A stretch of 61,405 nt of DNA, from assembly GCA_016713365.1 (NCBI GenBank), contig JADJPG010000047.1, positions 1 through 61,405 of the forward strand, written 5' to 3'. Each line of letters starts with the position of its first letter. The stretch's first letter is position 1. The DNA is from Verrucomicrobiota bacterium. Its GTDB lineage: Bacteria > Verrucomicrobiota > Verrucomicrobiia > Limisphaerales > JADJPG01. Both the position numbers and the translations under genes were made by a program. This document shows, in pieces, positions 40,833-50,500 of this stretch. A model generated the notes under the pieces. It worked only from the letters and a program-made list of their open reading frames with translations. It did not search any database and was not told where the DNA came from.

Positions 40833-43040
40833 ATGATTCTTACGCCGTCAGAGCTCGAGAGCCTCGTGCAGGCTCAGCATCGTCATCCTCACCAACTCCT
40901 CGGCATGCATCCGCTGGGCGATGGCAGCGGCGTGGTGGTGCGCGCGTACCTGCACAACGCCGCGAAGGTCGAGGTGGTGGCGGTGATGGAGAAGTCGCGC
41001 CCCAAGATCGTGCTGGAGCGCATTCACGAGAGCGGTGTGTTCGAAGGCGTCGCGAAGGGATCGGGCAAGGTGTACGCGTATGATTTGGTGGTGACGGACT
41101 TTCAGGGGAACACGCGGCGGAATCGCGACGGCTATTCCTTCCTTCCGACGCTGGGCGAGACGGATCTGCATCTGTTCAACGAGGGCAACGACCGCCGGGC
41201 TTACGAGAAGCTGGGCGCGCAATTGCGCACGGTCGATGGCGTGGCGGGAACGAGCTTCGCGGTGTGGGCGCCGAATGCGCAGCGCGTGAGCGTGGTGGGC
41301 GAGTTCAATAACTGGGACGGGCGATATCACACGATGCGTCTGCTCGGGTCGTCCGGCGTGTGGGAATTGTTCGTGCCGGGATTGGGCGAGGGAACGCTCT
41401 ACAAGTTCGAAGTGAAGAACGCGCAGGGTGTGCCGGTGCTGAAGACGGATCCGTACGGGTTCCTGTTTGAGCCGGCGCCGAAGACGGCGTCCGTGGTGTG
41501 GAACAACACGAAGTTCCAATGGACGGACAAGAAGTGGATGGAGGCGCGCGCGAAGAAGAATCCGCTGCGCTCGCCGATGAGCATCTACGAGGTGCATCTC
41601 GGTTCGTGGCGGAAGAAGAACGCGTTTGAATCGCTGTCGTATCGCGAGCTGGCCGGGCCGCTGGTGGATTACTTGAAGCAGACTGGTTTCACGCACGTGG
41701 AGTTTCTGCCGATCGCCGAGCACGCGTTCTATCCGTCGTGGGGTTATCAGGTCACGGGCTTCTACGGCGTGACGAACCGGTTCGGGACGCCGGATGAGTT
41801 TCAGTTTCTCGTCAACGCGCTGCATGAGGCGGGCATTGGCGTGATCATCGACTGGGTGCCGGCGCATTTCCCGCGCGACGAATGGGCGCTGGCGCACTTC
41901 GACGGCACGGCGCTTTACGAGCACGAGGATCCGCGCAAGGGGGCGCATCAGGACTGGGGCACGTTGATCTTCAACTTCGGCCGGCATGAGGTCCGGAACT
42001 TTCTCGCGGCGAACGCGCTGTTCTGGTGCGAGCGTTTCCACATCGACGGCCTGCGCGTGGACGCGGTGGCGTCGATGCTGTATCTCGATTACTCGCGCAA
42101 GGAAGGGGAGTGGATCCCGAATCAATTTGGCGGACGCGAGAATCTGGAGGCGGTGGAGTTTCTGCGGCACTTCAATCACGTCGTGCACACGGAACATCCC
42201 GGCGTGGTGACGATCGCGGAGGAATCCACGGCGTGGGGACTCGTCACGCGGCCGCCGTACCTGGGCGGGCTGGGCTTCAGCCTGAAGTGGAACATGGGCT
42301 GGATGCACGACACGCTGGGTTACTTCAAGCGCGACCCGGTGTATCGCAAGTATCACCAGAACGATCTCACGTTCGCGATGCTCTACCATCACAACGAGAA
42401 TTTCGTGCTGCCGCTCTCGCATGACGAGGTGGTGCACGGCAAATCGTCGTTGCTGGGCCGCATGCCGGGCGATGACTGGCAGCGCTTCGCGAATCTGCGC
42501 GTGCTGTTCGGTTACCAGTGGATGTTCCCCGGCAAGAAGCTGCTCATCATGGGCGGCGAGATCGGGCAGAGCCGCGAATGGAACGCGAACGCGGAGCTCG
42601 ACTGGTGGTTGCTGAACGAAGGTCCGTACCACCGGGGCACGCAGAAGTTCATCGAGGACTTGAATCGCCTCTATCAGGCGGAGCCGGCGTTGTGGGAGAC
42701 GGACTACGACATGGAAGGCTTCTACTGGATGGATTGCTCGGACCATGAGCACAGCGTGCTATCGTTCGTGCGCCAGAGTTCGGATCGAAAGAGCCTCTTG
42801 CTGGTGGTGCTGAATCTCACGCCGGTGTTGCGGCACAGCTATCGCATCGGACTACCGGAATCAGGTTTCTGGAAGGAAGCGTTGAACAGCGACGCGTCGG
42901 CTTACGGCGGCAGCAATCAGGGCAACCTGGGTGGAGTTCACGCCGAACCGCAGCGCATGCACAATCAGCCGAACTCAGCGTCGCTGACGCTGCCTCCGAT
43001 GAGCTTGGTGGTGTTGAAGCATGAAGGTGTGAGGAAGTAG
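40833..43040 (+). CDS. glgB: 1,4-alpha-glucan branching enzyme
   Basis: There are 735 residues from the ATG at 40833 (MILTPSELESLVQAQHRHPHQLLGMHPLG); the longer upstream frame is non-homologous. The enzyme makes alpha-1,6 branches in glycogen (GH13, subfamily 9). Both N-terminal beta-sandwich modules are present (SFAVWAPNAQRVSVVGEFNNWDG split across CBM48). In the (beta/alpha)8 barrel, the nucleophile Asp is in GLRVDAVASMLY, the acid/base Glu in TIAEESTAWG, and the transition-state Asp in LPLSHDEVVHGK. Length is standard for the long bacterial form. No other glg gene is near, so it appears to be a single-gene unit. Its 3' end overlaps the convergent response-regulator frame by 76 bases. Confidence 0.97.
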   Translation: MILTPSELESLVQAQHRHPHQLLGMHPLGDGSGVVVRAYLHNAAKVEVVAVMEKSRPKIVLERIHESGVFEGVAKGSGKVYAYDLVVTDFQGNTRRNRDGYSFLPTLGETDLHLFNEGNDRRAYEKLGAQLRTVDGVAGTSFAVWAPNAQRVSVVGEFNNWDGRYHTMRLLGSSGVWELFVPGLGEGTLYKFEVKNAQGVPVLKTDPYGFLFEPAPKTASVVWNNTKFQWTDKKWMEARAKKNPLRSPMSIYEVHLGSWRKKNAFESLSYRELAGPLVDYLKQTGFTHVEFLPIAEHAFYPSWGYQVTGFYGVTNRFGTPDEFQFLVNALHEAGIGVIIDWVPAHFPRDEWALAHFDGTALYEHEDPRKGAHQDWGTLIFNFGRHEVRNFLAANALFWCERFHIDGLRVDAVASMLYLDYSRKEGEWIPNQFGGRENLEAVEFLRHFNHVVHTEHPGVVTIAEESTAWGLVTRPPYLGGLGFSLKWNMGWMHDTLGYFKRDPVYRKYHQNDLTFAMLYHHNENFVLPLSHDEVVHGKSSLLGRMPGDDWQRFANLRVLFGYQWMFPGKKLLIMGGEIGQSREWNANAELDWWLLNEGPYHRGTQKFIEDLNRLYQAEPALWETDYDMEGFYWMDCSDHEHSVLSFVRQSSDRKSLLLVVLNLTPVLRHSYRIGLPESGFWKEALNSDASAYGGSNQGNLGGVHAEPQRMHNQPNSASLTLPPMSLVVLKHEGVRK

Positions 43041-43729
43041 CCGGCGGGACCGGCGGTCAGTCGTGCTCGGAAAGCGGGGCGATACACCTTGCGACTACCG
43101 TCGCAAGGTCGAGGAGAGGTGGCGTTTTCCCGGGCGCATTTTGGGCAGACGCCGAGCGCCACGGTCGCTTCCTGATGCAGCCGCAGGTAGACGCTGAGGC
43201 GTTCCCATTTTCCCGAGAGGTCGGCAATGCGATCGCATTGCTCGCAGACCCGGCGCACGCTCTCGCTGGAGCAGCTTCGTCGCGGATGGAGCCCAAATGG
43301 GCGGGCTGGAACGATTTCGCGAACCACCTCTTCCGCCGGGACGCGGAGCAGGTCGTCGGGGTTTTCGAGAGTGAATTGAATGATGGGTCCGAGGTCGGCG
43401 ATTTGATGGCGGCGAACGTGGTTGGCGGCGCCGCATTCGAAGAGCTCGACCAATTCTCCCGGGTCGCAGTTCGAGGTGATGACGATGACGGGAATGTCAG
43501 GGTGAGAATCCCGGAGGTTTTCGAACAGCGAGAAGGATTCGGCGGTCAATCGTACAAAGTCCACGACGATGAGGTCCGGCGGGTGAGCCTTCAGCGCCTG
43601 CGGTAGTTGCTCCAGAGGCTTCACGTTGACCGTGCCAAGCGGGAAGCGGCGTTTTCGCAATTCTTCGAGTACCAAGGCGCCGTGGCCTGTCTCGGTTTCC
43701 AGTATTAAAATGTTCGGTCCTGTCTCCAC
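42965..43729 (-). CDS. Receiver-domain protein with C-terminal Cys4 motif
   Basis: There are 254 residues from the GTG at 43729, chosen because AGAGGAGAACT precedes it; ATG 43777 lacks a site. Residues 5-120 form a receiver domain with the phospho-acceptor Asp in LIVVDFVRL and the conserved Thr/Ser and Lys-like positions in VIVITSN. After a linker comes CEQC...WERLSVYL...LGVCPKC, a four-Cys probable zinc-binding module that follows receiver domains in several bacterial phyla. No DNA-binding output is present. The last 50 residues overlap glgB, and another frame (43057-43296) also looks plausible for the tail, so the C-terminus is unsure. The large hybrid kinase 43869-47102 lies directly upstream on the same strand, a possible partner. 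Confidence 0.82.
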   Translation of the reverse strand: METGPNILILETETGHGALVLEELRKRRFPLGTVNVKPLEQLPQALKAHPPDLIVVDFVRLTAESFSLFENLRDSHPDIPVIVITSNCDPGELVELFECGAANHVRRHQIADLGPIIQFTLENPDDLLRVPAEEVVREIVPARPFGLHPRRSCSSESVRRVCEQCDRIADLSGKWERLSVYLRLHQEATVALGVCPKCARENATSPRPCDGSRKVYRPAFRARLTAGPAGYFLTPSCFNTTKLIGGSVSDAEFG

Positions 43730-43868
43730 AGTTCTCCTCTGACAATTTCCTCCGGAAGCCTGGGGCGAACATTGCATGCGCGCAAATTTATTCTTCGACC
43801 TTTTCTTGCGGGCCAGGTCAACGCGTTCGTGTGGTGAGCGGGAAACGCGCGAACTGGGAAAAGGAAAT

Positions 43869-46800
43869 TTACGCTGCGTAGCGGGCGAGGATCTCGTGAA
43901 TGTCAGCAGGCTTCAGTGGCCGGGCAAGGAGTTCATCGATGCCGGCGGCGGAAGCGCGCAGGCGAAGACTGTCAGGTGAGTCGTCGGTGAGCGCGAGGAT
44001 GGCGGTGCGGCGGGAGCGAACGTCGGTGGGGCTGGAGGATTCGCCCGCGCGGATCGTGGCGGCCGTCTCGAAAGCGCCCATCTCGGGCAGGTGGCAGTCG
44101 AGCAGGACGATGTCGTAGTGATGTTGTGCGGCGAGAGCGGTCGCGGCGAGAGCGCTGTTGGCCAGATCAACCTGGCATCCCGCTTTGCGCAGGAATCGAT
44201 CGGCGAGCAGCTGGTTGGTTTTCACCTGGTCGACGACGAGCACGCGCGGAGGAGTGTTGGGCGCGTCGGCCGGGGGATGCGCCGGGGACGGAAGCGCGCC
44301 GGTGGATGGCGCGGCGAGAGCGGCCTCGATGGTGTCGTGCAGTTGAGCAGGTCGCAGGACGGGCTTCCAAAGTATCGCGTCGAATTCGTCGGCGGACTCC
44401 CGATTGGCAATCTCGGCGCGAAGACGGCATGGCGCGAGCAGGATGAATTTCGCCGGTCTCTTGCGCGGCTGGGAACGGATCATTCTGGCCACCGCGCGGT
44501 AATCCGCGGAGAGCGAAGGAAGGTCCACGAGGAAAAGGTCGGTGCCAGATTGCGAGGCGTCGGTTGTGGGCAGCGCGCGGAATGCTTCCGCCAACGAGCC
44601 GTGGCTGTGGACGTCCATGTTCCACGCTCTGAGCTGCCGCGCCCAGGTTTCGCGTCGCGCTGGGATGGAATCGATCACGAACAGTCGGGCATCGCGGGGG
44701 AGGGAGGCGAACTCGGTCTTGGTCGTGGAAGCGGATCCGGCGGGCAGGGGGTGAGTGAACCAGAACGTCGATCCTTTGCCTTGCTCGCTTTCCATTCCGA
44801 TGGTGCCGCCCATCAGGTCGACCAGTTGTTTGCAAATGGCCAGCCCCAGTCCGGTGCCGCCGAACTTCCGGGTGTTCGAGGAATCGGCCTGGGTGAATTT
44901 GGTAAACAGTTGTGTCTGGGCCTCCGGCGGAATGCCGATGCCGGTGTCGATGACCTCGACTTTGACGCCGGCGTTTTCCAGCTTCCCGACTTTGACGAGA
45001 ACATGACCTTGCAGGGTGAACTTGATTGCGTTACCGACGAGATTGAGCAGCACCTGGCGGAAGCGCGCCGTGTCCCCGATCCAGTCGACGGGGACCGGGT
45101 CCTCCCAATCCAGGATCAGTTCGAGATCCTGCTTGTCCGCCTTGGACGCGAGCAGTTCCAGCACTTGCGTGGTGACGTCCCGGGCGTTGAAGGGGGCATG
45201 TTCGAGCACGAGCTTGCCGGCCTCGATCTTGGAGAAGTCGAGGATGTCATCGATTAGCGTCAGCAGGCAGTCGGCGGAAGCTTTGATGGTGGAGGTGTAG
45301 GTGTGTTGCTCTGGATTGAGCGGCGTTCCAAGCAGCAGATCCGTGAAGCCGATGACGCCGTTCATGGGCGTGCGAATCTCATGGCTCATGGTGGCGAGGA
45401 ACTCGCTCTTGGCCTGGCTCGCCGCCTGGGCGGCATCCCGCGCGCGCACCAGTTCCTCGGAAGCCATGCGCTGTTCGCTGTTCAGGATCGCGATGCCAAT
45501 CTGGTCGGCCAGCTGGCAGCCAAAGGCGATTTCGAACGGCTCCCAGTGATGTTTCGACTGGACGTGCTCGAAGCAGATGACTCCGCGGATGCGTCCGGTG
45601 GTGCGGATCACGACGTCGAGCATCGATTTGATGCCGAAGGGCTTCAGGTAACCATCGACGTATCCAGCGGTCCGCGGGTCGTTCAGCGCGTCGTGGGCAT
45701 CGACGAATTTGGCGCATTCGAGGGCCTCGAACTCCGCGGCGAAATCTTCCTTGCGCAGAATCAGGCTGGAGGAGTGATTGCGTCCGACGCGTTCGAACAG
45801 GTCCGTGCACCGGAGTTGTTCGCAGGCTTCGTCATAGAGCCAGACGCTGACGCGGTCTGCGCCGATGGTTTCGGACGCGAGTTCGGTGATGGAGGCGGCC
45901 AGTGCTGGCACTTCGCCTCGGGCCAGCGCGGGATTTCCCGCCACGCTGGAGACGGTCCAGAGCATTGCCTCGCTCTGGCGCAGCGAATTGAGCAGGCGCT
46001 CTTCGGAACGCTTTCGTTCGCCGATGTCGGCGACGAGCGCGACAAAATGATCAATGGATCCGTCGCTGCGACGGACGCAACGGGCGGAGATTTCGGCGTT
46101 GACGATGGTGCCATCCGGGCGGAGGAATCGTTTCTCGAGTGAGTAGCCCTCGGACTCGCCGCGCAGCACGCGGTCGAACTGGGCGAGGTCGGCTGGGAGA
46201 TCGTCGGGATGCGTCAACTCCGCCCACGATTTCTTGAGCAAGTCCGCGCGGCTCAGTCCGAGGATTTTGCACAGGCTGGGATTGACCTCGATCCAGCCTT
46301 TAGCGGGCGACGTGATGGCCATTCCCATCATCCCGAGGTCGAAGAACTGCCGGAACCGGGCCTCATTCAACTCAAGGGCGACGAGCGAACGGTGGCGTGC
46401 ACTTTGCACGACGAAGATCAGGATGCCAAGGATCAGGCTGCCGAGGATCGCGCCGCTGAGTCCGACCCTCAACGCGGACTTCATCTGGTCTACTTTGTTG
46501 AGGTAGTGATCCGCCTTCATGTCGACGCCGAGTAAACATTCCATTTCTCCCGCTTGATTCTTAACGGGCGCATACGCCGAGATGAAGGTACCCCATTTGT
46601 CTGTGAACGGTTCCCGGGAGATCGTCGACACGCGCCGGGAGATTGCTTCGAGCATGGCGTCGTCGGGCGAATCATACAGCTCCGTGAGCTGCGCTTGATC
46701 CAGAACGCCGTCGGCGTCCAGATCCTGCGGGAGGGCGGCATCGACCGCGAACCGGGGTCCCTCCGGGCTGGGCCGGACGGTGTAAAGATACTTAATGTCG

Positions 46801-47102
46801 GGACAGGCCTTCAGCATCTCGCGCAGCGGCGTCACGACGGCGAGGTATTCAGGTCCGTTCTGCTGATTGGTCCGGGTGAGCGTGGAATGGAGTTGTGTAT
46901 CGAGGCGCTGGGCGGCGAGCAGGGCCACGGAGCGCAGTTGCTCGTCCACGGTCTGGCGGAGCACCCGGCGGGCGGTGTGGAAGGAGTTCCATTCGCTGAG
47001 CAGCGCGCAGAGGAAGAAGGACAACGCCACCGCCGATGCCTGGAGGATCGGGCGGCGAATCAGGCGCCTTGCGGCGGAGTGCTGTTTGCCATCAATCAAC
47101 AT
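43869..47102 (-). CDS. Large membrane hybrid histidine kinase (sensor-PAS-GAF-HisKA-HATPase-REC-REC)
   Basis: There are 1,077 residues from the ATG at 47102, behind GAGGA. Order: first membrane helix about 19-37; a Cache-like periplasmic sensor to about 200 (KYLYTVRPSPEGPRF, WGTFISAYAPVKNQAGEME); second helix (VGLSGAILGSLILGILIFVV); PAS; GAF (VSVWLYDEACEQLRC); HisKA with LATMSHEIRTPMNGVIGF; HATPase with NLVGNAIKFTLQ, DTGIGIPPEAQ and GTGLGLAICKQLVDLMGG; a degenerate receiver (no clear Asp); and a final receiver with Asp in IVLLDCHLPEMG. It senses an outside ligand and relays phosphate through its own receiver. The Cys4 receiver protein downstream is the nearest candidate partner. Confidence 0.93.
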   Translation of the reverse strand: MLIDGKQHSAARRLIRRPILQASAVALSFFLCALLSEWNSFHTARRVLRQTVDEQLRSVALLAAQRLDTQLHSTLTRTNQQNGPEYLAVVTPLREMLKACPDIKYLYTVRPSPEGPRFAVDAALPQDLDADGVLDQAQLTELYDSPDDAMLEAISRRVSTISREPFTDKWGTFISAYAPVKNQAGEMECLLGVDMKADHYLNKVDQMKSALRVGLSGAILGSLILGILIFVVQSARHRSLVALELNEARFRQFFDLGMMGMAITSPAKGWIEVNPSLCKILGLSRADLLKKSWAELTHPDDLPADLAQFDRVLRGESEGYSLEKRFLRPDGTIVNAEISARCVRRSDGSIDHFVALVADIGERKRSEERLLNSLRQSEAMLWTVSSVAGNPALARGEVPALAASITELASETIGADRVSVWLYDEACEQLRCTDLFERVGRNHSSSLILRKEDFAAEFEALECAKFVDAHDALNDPRTAGYVDGYLKPFGIKSMLDVVIRTTGRIRGVICFEHVQSKHHWEPFEIAFGCQLADQIGIAILNSEQRMASEELVRARDAAQAASQAKSEFLATMSHEIRTPMNGVIGFTDLLLGTPLNPEQHTYTSTIKASADCLLTLIDDILDFSKIEAGKLVLEHAPFNARDVTTQVLELLASKADKQDLELILDWEDPVPVDWIGDTARFRQVLLNLVGNAIKFTLQGHVLVKVGKLENAGVKVEVIDTGIGIPPEAQTQLFTKFTQADSSNTRKFGGTGLGLAICKQLVDLMGGTIGMESEQGKGSTFWFTHPLPAGSASTTKTEFASLPRDARLFVIDSIPARRETWARQLRAWNMDVHSHGSLAEAFRALPTTDASQSGTDLFLVDLPSLSADYRAVARMIRSQPRKRPAKFILLAPCRLRAEIANRESADEFDAILWKPVLRPAQLHDTIEAALAAPSTGALPSPAHPPADAPNTPPRVLVVDQVKTNQLLADRFLRKAGCQVDLANSALAATALAAQHHYDIVLLDCHLPEMGAFETAATIRAGESSSPTDVRSRRTAILALTDDSPDSLRLRASAAGIDELLARPLKPADIHEILARYAA

Positions 47103-47542
47103 GTTCCTCGATTTGCCTCGGTCGACCTTGGTGAAGCCGACCCAGCACAGATGCGCCCCAAACCCTCCTCGGTATCGGTGAAAATGAACGGGCATTTAGC
47201 TGTTTTCTTTTCCAGACCGAGCGGGGAGAGCCGAAGAACCTCCATTTGCGGGCCGGCATCCCCTGACGACATCGGGAGTTCACGAACAACTGGCTTGAAT
47301 GAAAGTGTTTCTCTGGCATTCTAAGAGTCTCCTTTCCATGGGTATCTGACGTATGACGTACGCCCTTTGGCGGACATGTAGTTTTTTGTTCGCGGTGGCT
47401 GGTTGGCTGCCTGGAGCGCGCGTGTTTCCATGGGATTCTGCCTCCTGGCTCGAAGCCTCGCGCCCCGTGGTGCGAGCCTGTGCCACTCCCTCAGTCATGA
47501 AATACTCCGGAGCATTCGCCGGTGATTTTACTCAAACACTTT
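47103..47542. other. 440-base gap between divergent kinase and giant surface protein genes
   Basis: No gene is recognised. TGACGTA is repeated in tandem at 47347-47353 and 47354-47360, and TTTCCATGGG occurs at 47333-47342 and 47425-47434. These could be binding sites for the regulator of the 10-kb surface protein gene, but no factor can be named. Confidence 0.4.
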
Positions 47543-50500
47543 ATGTTCAAGGTCATTAAATCAGTAATCGGCGCCGTCCTCCTCGCGACAACCACGGCTC
47601 ACGCTGCCACGGATACCTTCGTGCCGTTCGGCTCCGTCTGGCGGTTTCTCGACGACGGTTCAGATCAGGGAACCGCCTGGGTCGCCCCGGCGTTTGAAGA
47701 CTCACTTTGGAATAGTGGTCCCGCGGAACTCGGCTACGGCGACAATGACGAGGTGACGGTCGTGAGCTTTGGCGGGGTGAACAACAACAAGCACCTCACC
47801 ACATACTTCCGGCATTCGTTCAACGTTCCCAATCCATCCATTTATACCGTGCTGCGAATTGGAGTTTTTCGCGATGATGGCATCGTCGTTTACTTGAATG
47901 GAAATGAAGTGTTCCGGAACAACATGGGCAATGGCTCCGTATTCTTTGACACCTTTGCTCAGAACGCCAACGACGATGGCAATGCGCTCATCGAAGGCAC
48001 GATCAATCCGTCCATTCTTCTTCCCGGAAACAATGTTCTCGCGGTGGAGATTCATCAGGACTCCCGCAGCAGCTCGGATATCAGCTTCGATCTGAACCTT
48101 GTCGGCAGCACGGACAACGATGCGCCAACCGTCGCGCTGGTGAGTCCGTCCAACAACGCCAGCTTCACCGCTCCCGCAAATGTTCAGTTGCGCGCCTCGG
48201 CGCTGGACCCGGACGGCAATCTGGCGTCCGTCGAATTCTTCCAAAGCTCCACCAGCCTTGGGATCGTGACGAGTGCTCCGTTCACCGTCCAGTGGAGCGG
48301 CGTTCCGGTGGGGAATTACGCCCTCTACGCCGTCGCCACCGATGCGCTGAATCTTCGCACCACGTCGTCAGTCGCTCAGATCACCGTGGCGCCGTCCACT
48401 CCGCCAACGATTGTGCGCAAGACGCCCGCGCCGGGCAATGTCGCGAGCTTGACCCAGTTGACGGTCGCGTTCAGTGAACCTGTCTCGGGCGTGGAAGCTG
48501 GCGACTTGCTAATCAATGGACGTGCGGCAGCCACGGTGTCCGGCGCAGGCACGAACTACACCTTCACCTTTCCGCAACCCGCCGATGGAGTGGTATTCGT
48601 CGCTTGGAACCCGCGCCACGGCATCGTGGATTTTGAGAACCCGCCGCGGAACTTCGATGCCTTCGCCGCCGGTGCGAACTGGCAGTACAGCCTTGCCGAT
48701 GCGCTTGCTCCGACCGCAGTGATTCATCCCACTCCCGGTGCCAGCGTTCGATCGCTGACCGGCGTGACCATCCAGTTCAATGAACCAGTCGCTGGCGTCG
48801 ATGCTTCGGACCTCCTGGTGAACAACGTTGCCGCGGCAAGCGTCACGGGTAACGGGTCCGGTCCGTACGAGTTCGCCTTCGCACAACCGGCTAATGGCGT
48901 TGTGACCCTGGCTTGGGCGGCGGGCGCCAACATTCGCGATCTGTCGGGCGCCCGAAATCTCCTCGCGGGCGGAAGCTGGTCCTACACGCTGAACACGAAC
49001 GCGGTGTTCGAAGATCGCGTGGTGATCAACGAGATCATGTATCACCCCGTTACAGAGCGCGATGATCACGAATGGATCGAGCTCCACAATCGCGGCAGCA
49101 ATTCGGTGAACCTGACCGGATGGCAGCTGAGCCGCGGTGCGGACTACGCATTTGGCAACGTCTCGATTCCGGCCGGTGGTTACCTGGTTGTCGCCGCGAA
49201 TGTTGCCGCCTTCAACCAAGCCAATCCCGGCGTCGCGAATGTCGTCGGTGGTTGGGATGGCCGCTTGAGCAACAGCGGCGAAGACATCGAACTCGAAGAT
49301 GCCAGCGGTGCCCGCGTGGATATTGTGAACTACAACGAGCAGGGGGAATTCGGCGTGCGCCAGCGCTGGACCGTGGATTCACGCGGCTGGGAATGGTTCG
49401 CGGAACACGATGGCCAGGGCAAGTCCCTCGAACTGCGCAACGCTTCCCTCGACAACGATCAAGGCCAGAACTGGGCGGCGAGCGTTCCGTCCGGCGGCAC
49501 TCCCGGGACCGCCAATTCCGTCGCCTCGACCGATATCGCCCCGATGGTTCTCGACGTGGCTCATTTCCCCATCGTGCCGGGTTCTACGAATGCCATTACC
49601 GTCACGGCGAGGATCGTGGATGAGCAGACATCGGGTCTGACGATTCGTCTTCGCTGGCGGGATGCGAGCACCACGACTCCGGACGTCTTCATTTCGGCGG
49701 TGATGTTCGATGATGGCGCGTACGGCGACGGCCTCGCGAATGACCGCGTTTATGGCGCAGCCATCCCGGCGCACGGGGACAAAACCGTGTTGGAATATTA
49801 CGTCGAAGCAACCGATCCGGCCGGCGGAGTTCGGACATGGCCTGCGGCCGCACGCGAAGTGGGTGGAGAATTCCAACAGACCGCGAACGCCCTCATCCAG
49901 GTGGACAACGAGGCGTATGAAGGGTCGCAGCCGGTGTATCGGGTCATCATGACCGAGTCCGATCGCGTGGCGTTTGCGGCGCAGACGCGGAACAGCGACG
50001 CGCAGCGTAACGTCACCTTCGTGGCGACGGAGGGCAGTCGCACGGAAGTGCGCCACAACTGCGGTCTCCGGTATCGCGGTGCGGGCAGTCGCGGCCAGAA
50101 TCCGCCCACCATGCGCCTGAACATCGTGGGCGATCGCAAGTGGAACAACAAAAGTGCCATCAACCTCAATTCACAATTCACCCATGCTCAGGTTATTGGT
50201 GGTCAAGTCAGCTTGCTGGCCGGGTTGCCCTCCGAATATGCGCGCGCGGTTCAGCTCCGGGTCAATGGCTCCAACCCTGCGAATGCGGGCTTGCGCCAGT
50301 TCGGATCCTACGCCGCCGTCGAGGCGACGAACGGGGAGCTGGTCGGCGAGCACCTGCCGGATGACGGCGATGGCAATGTTTATCGCGCTTCGACCGGTAA
50401 CCATTCTGCGACTCTTAACTACCTTGGAACAGATCCCAGCTCCTACATCGGCGCCGGTTACTTCAAGAACTCGAACGCGACGGACAACGACTGGACGGAT

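Noticed and set aside
40848..42752. 634-codon minus-strand frame
   Set aside because: It is exactly antisense to glgB, whose catalytic motifs are all present on the plus strand.
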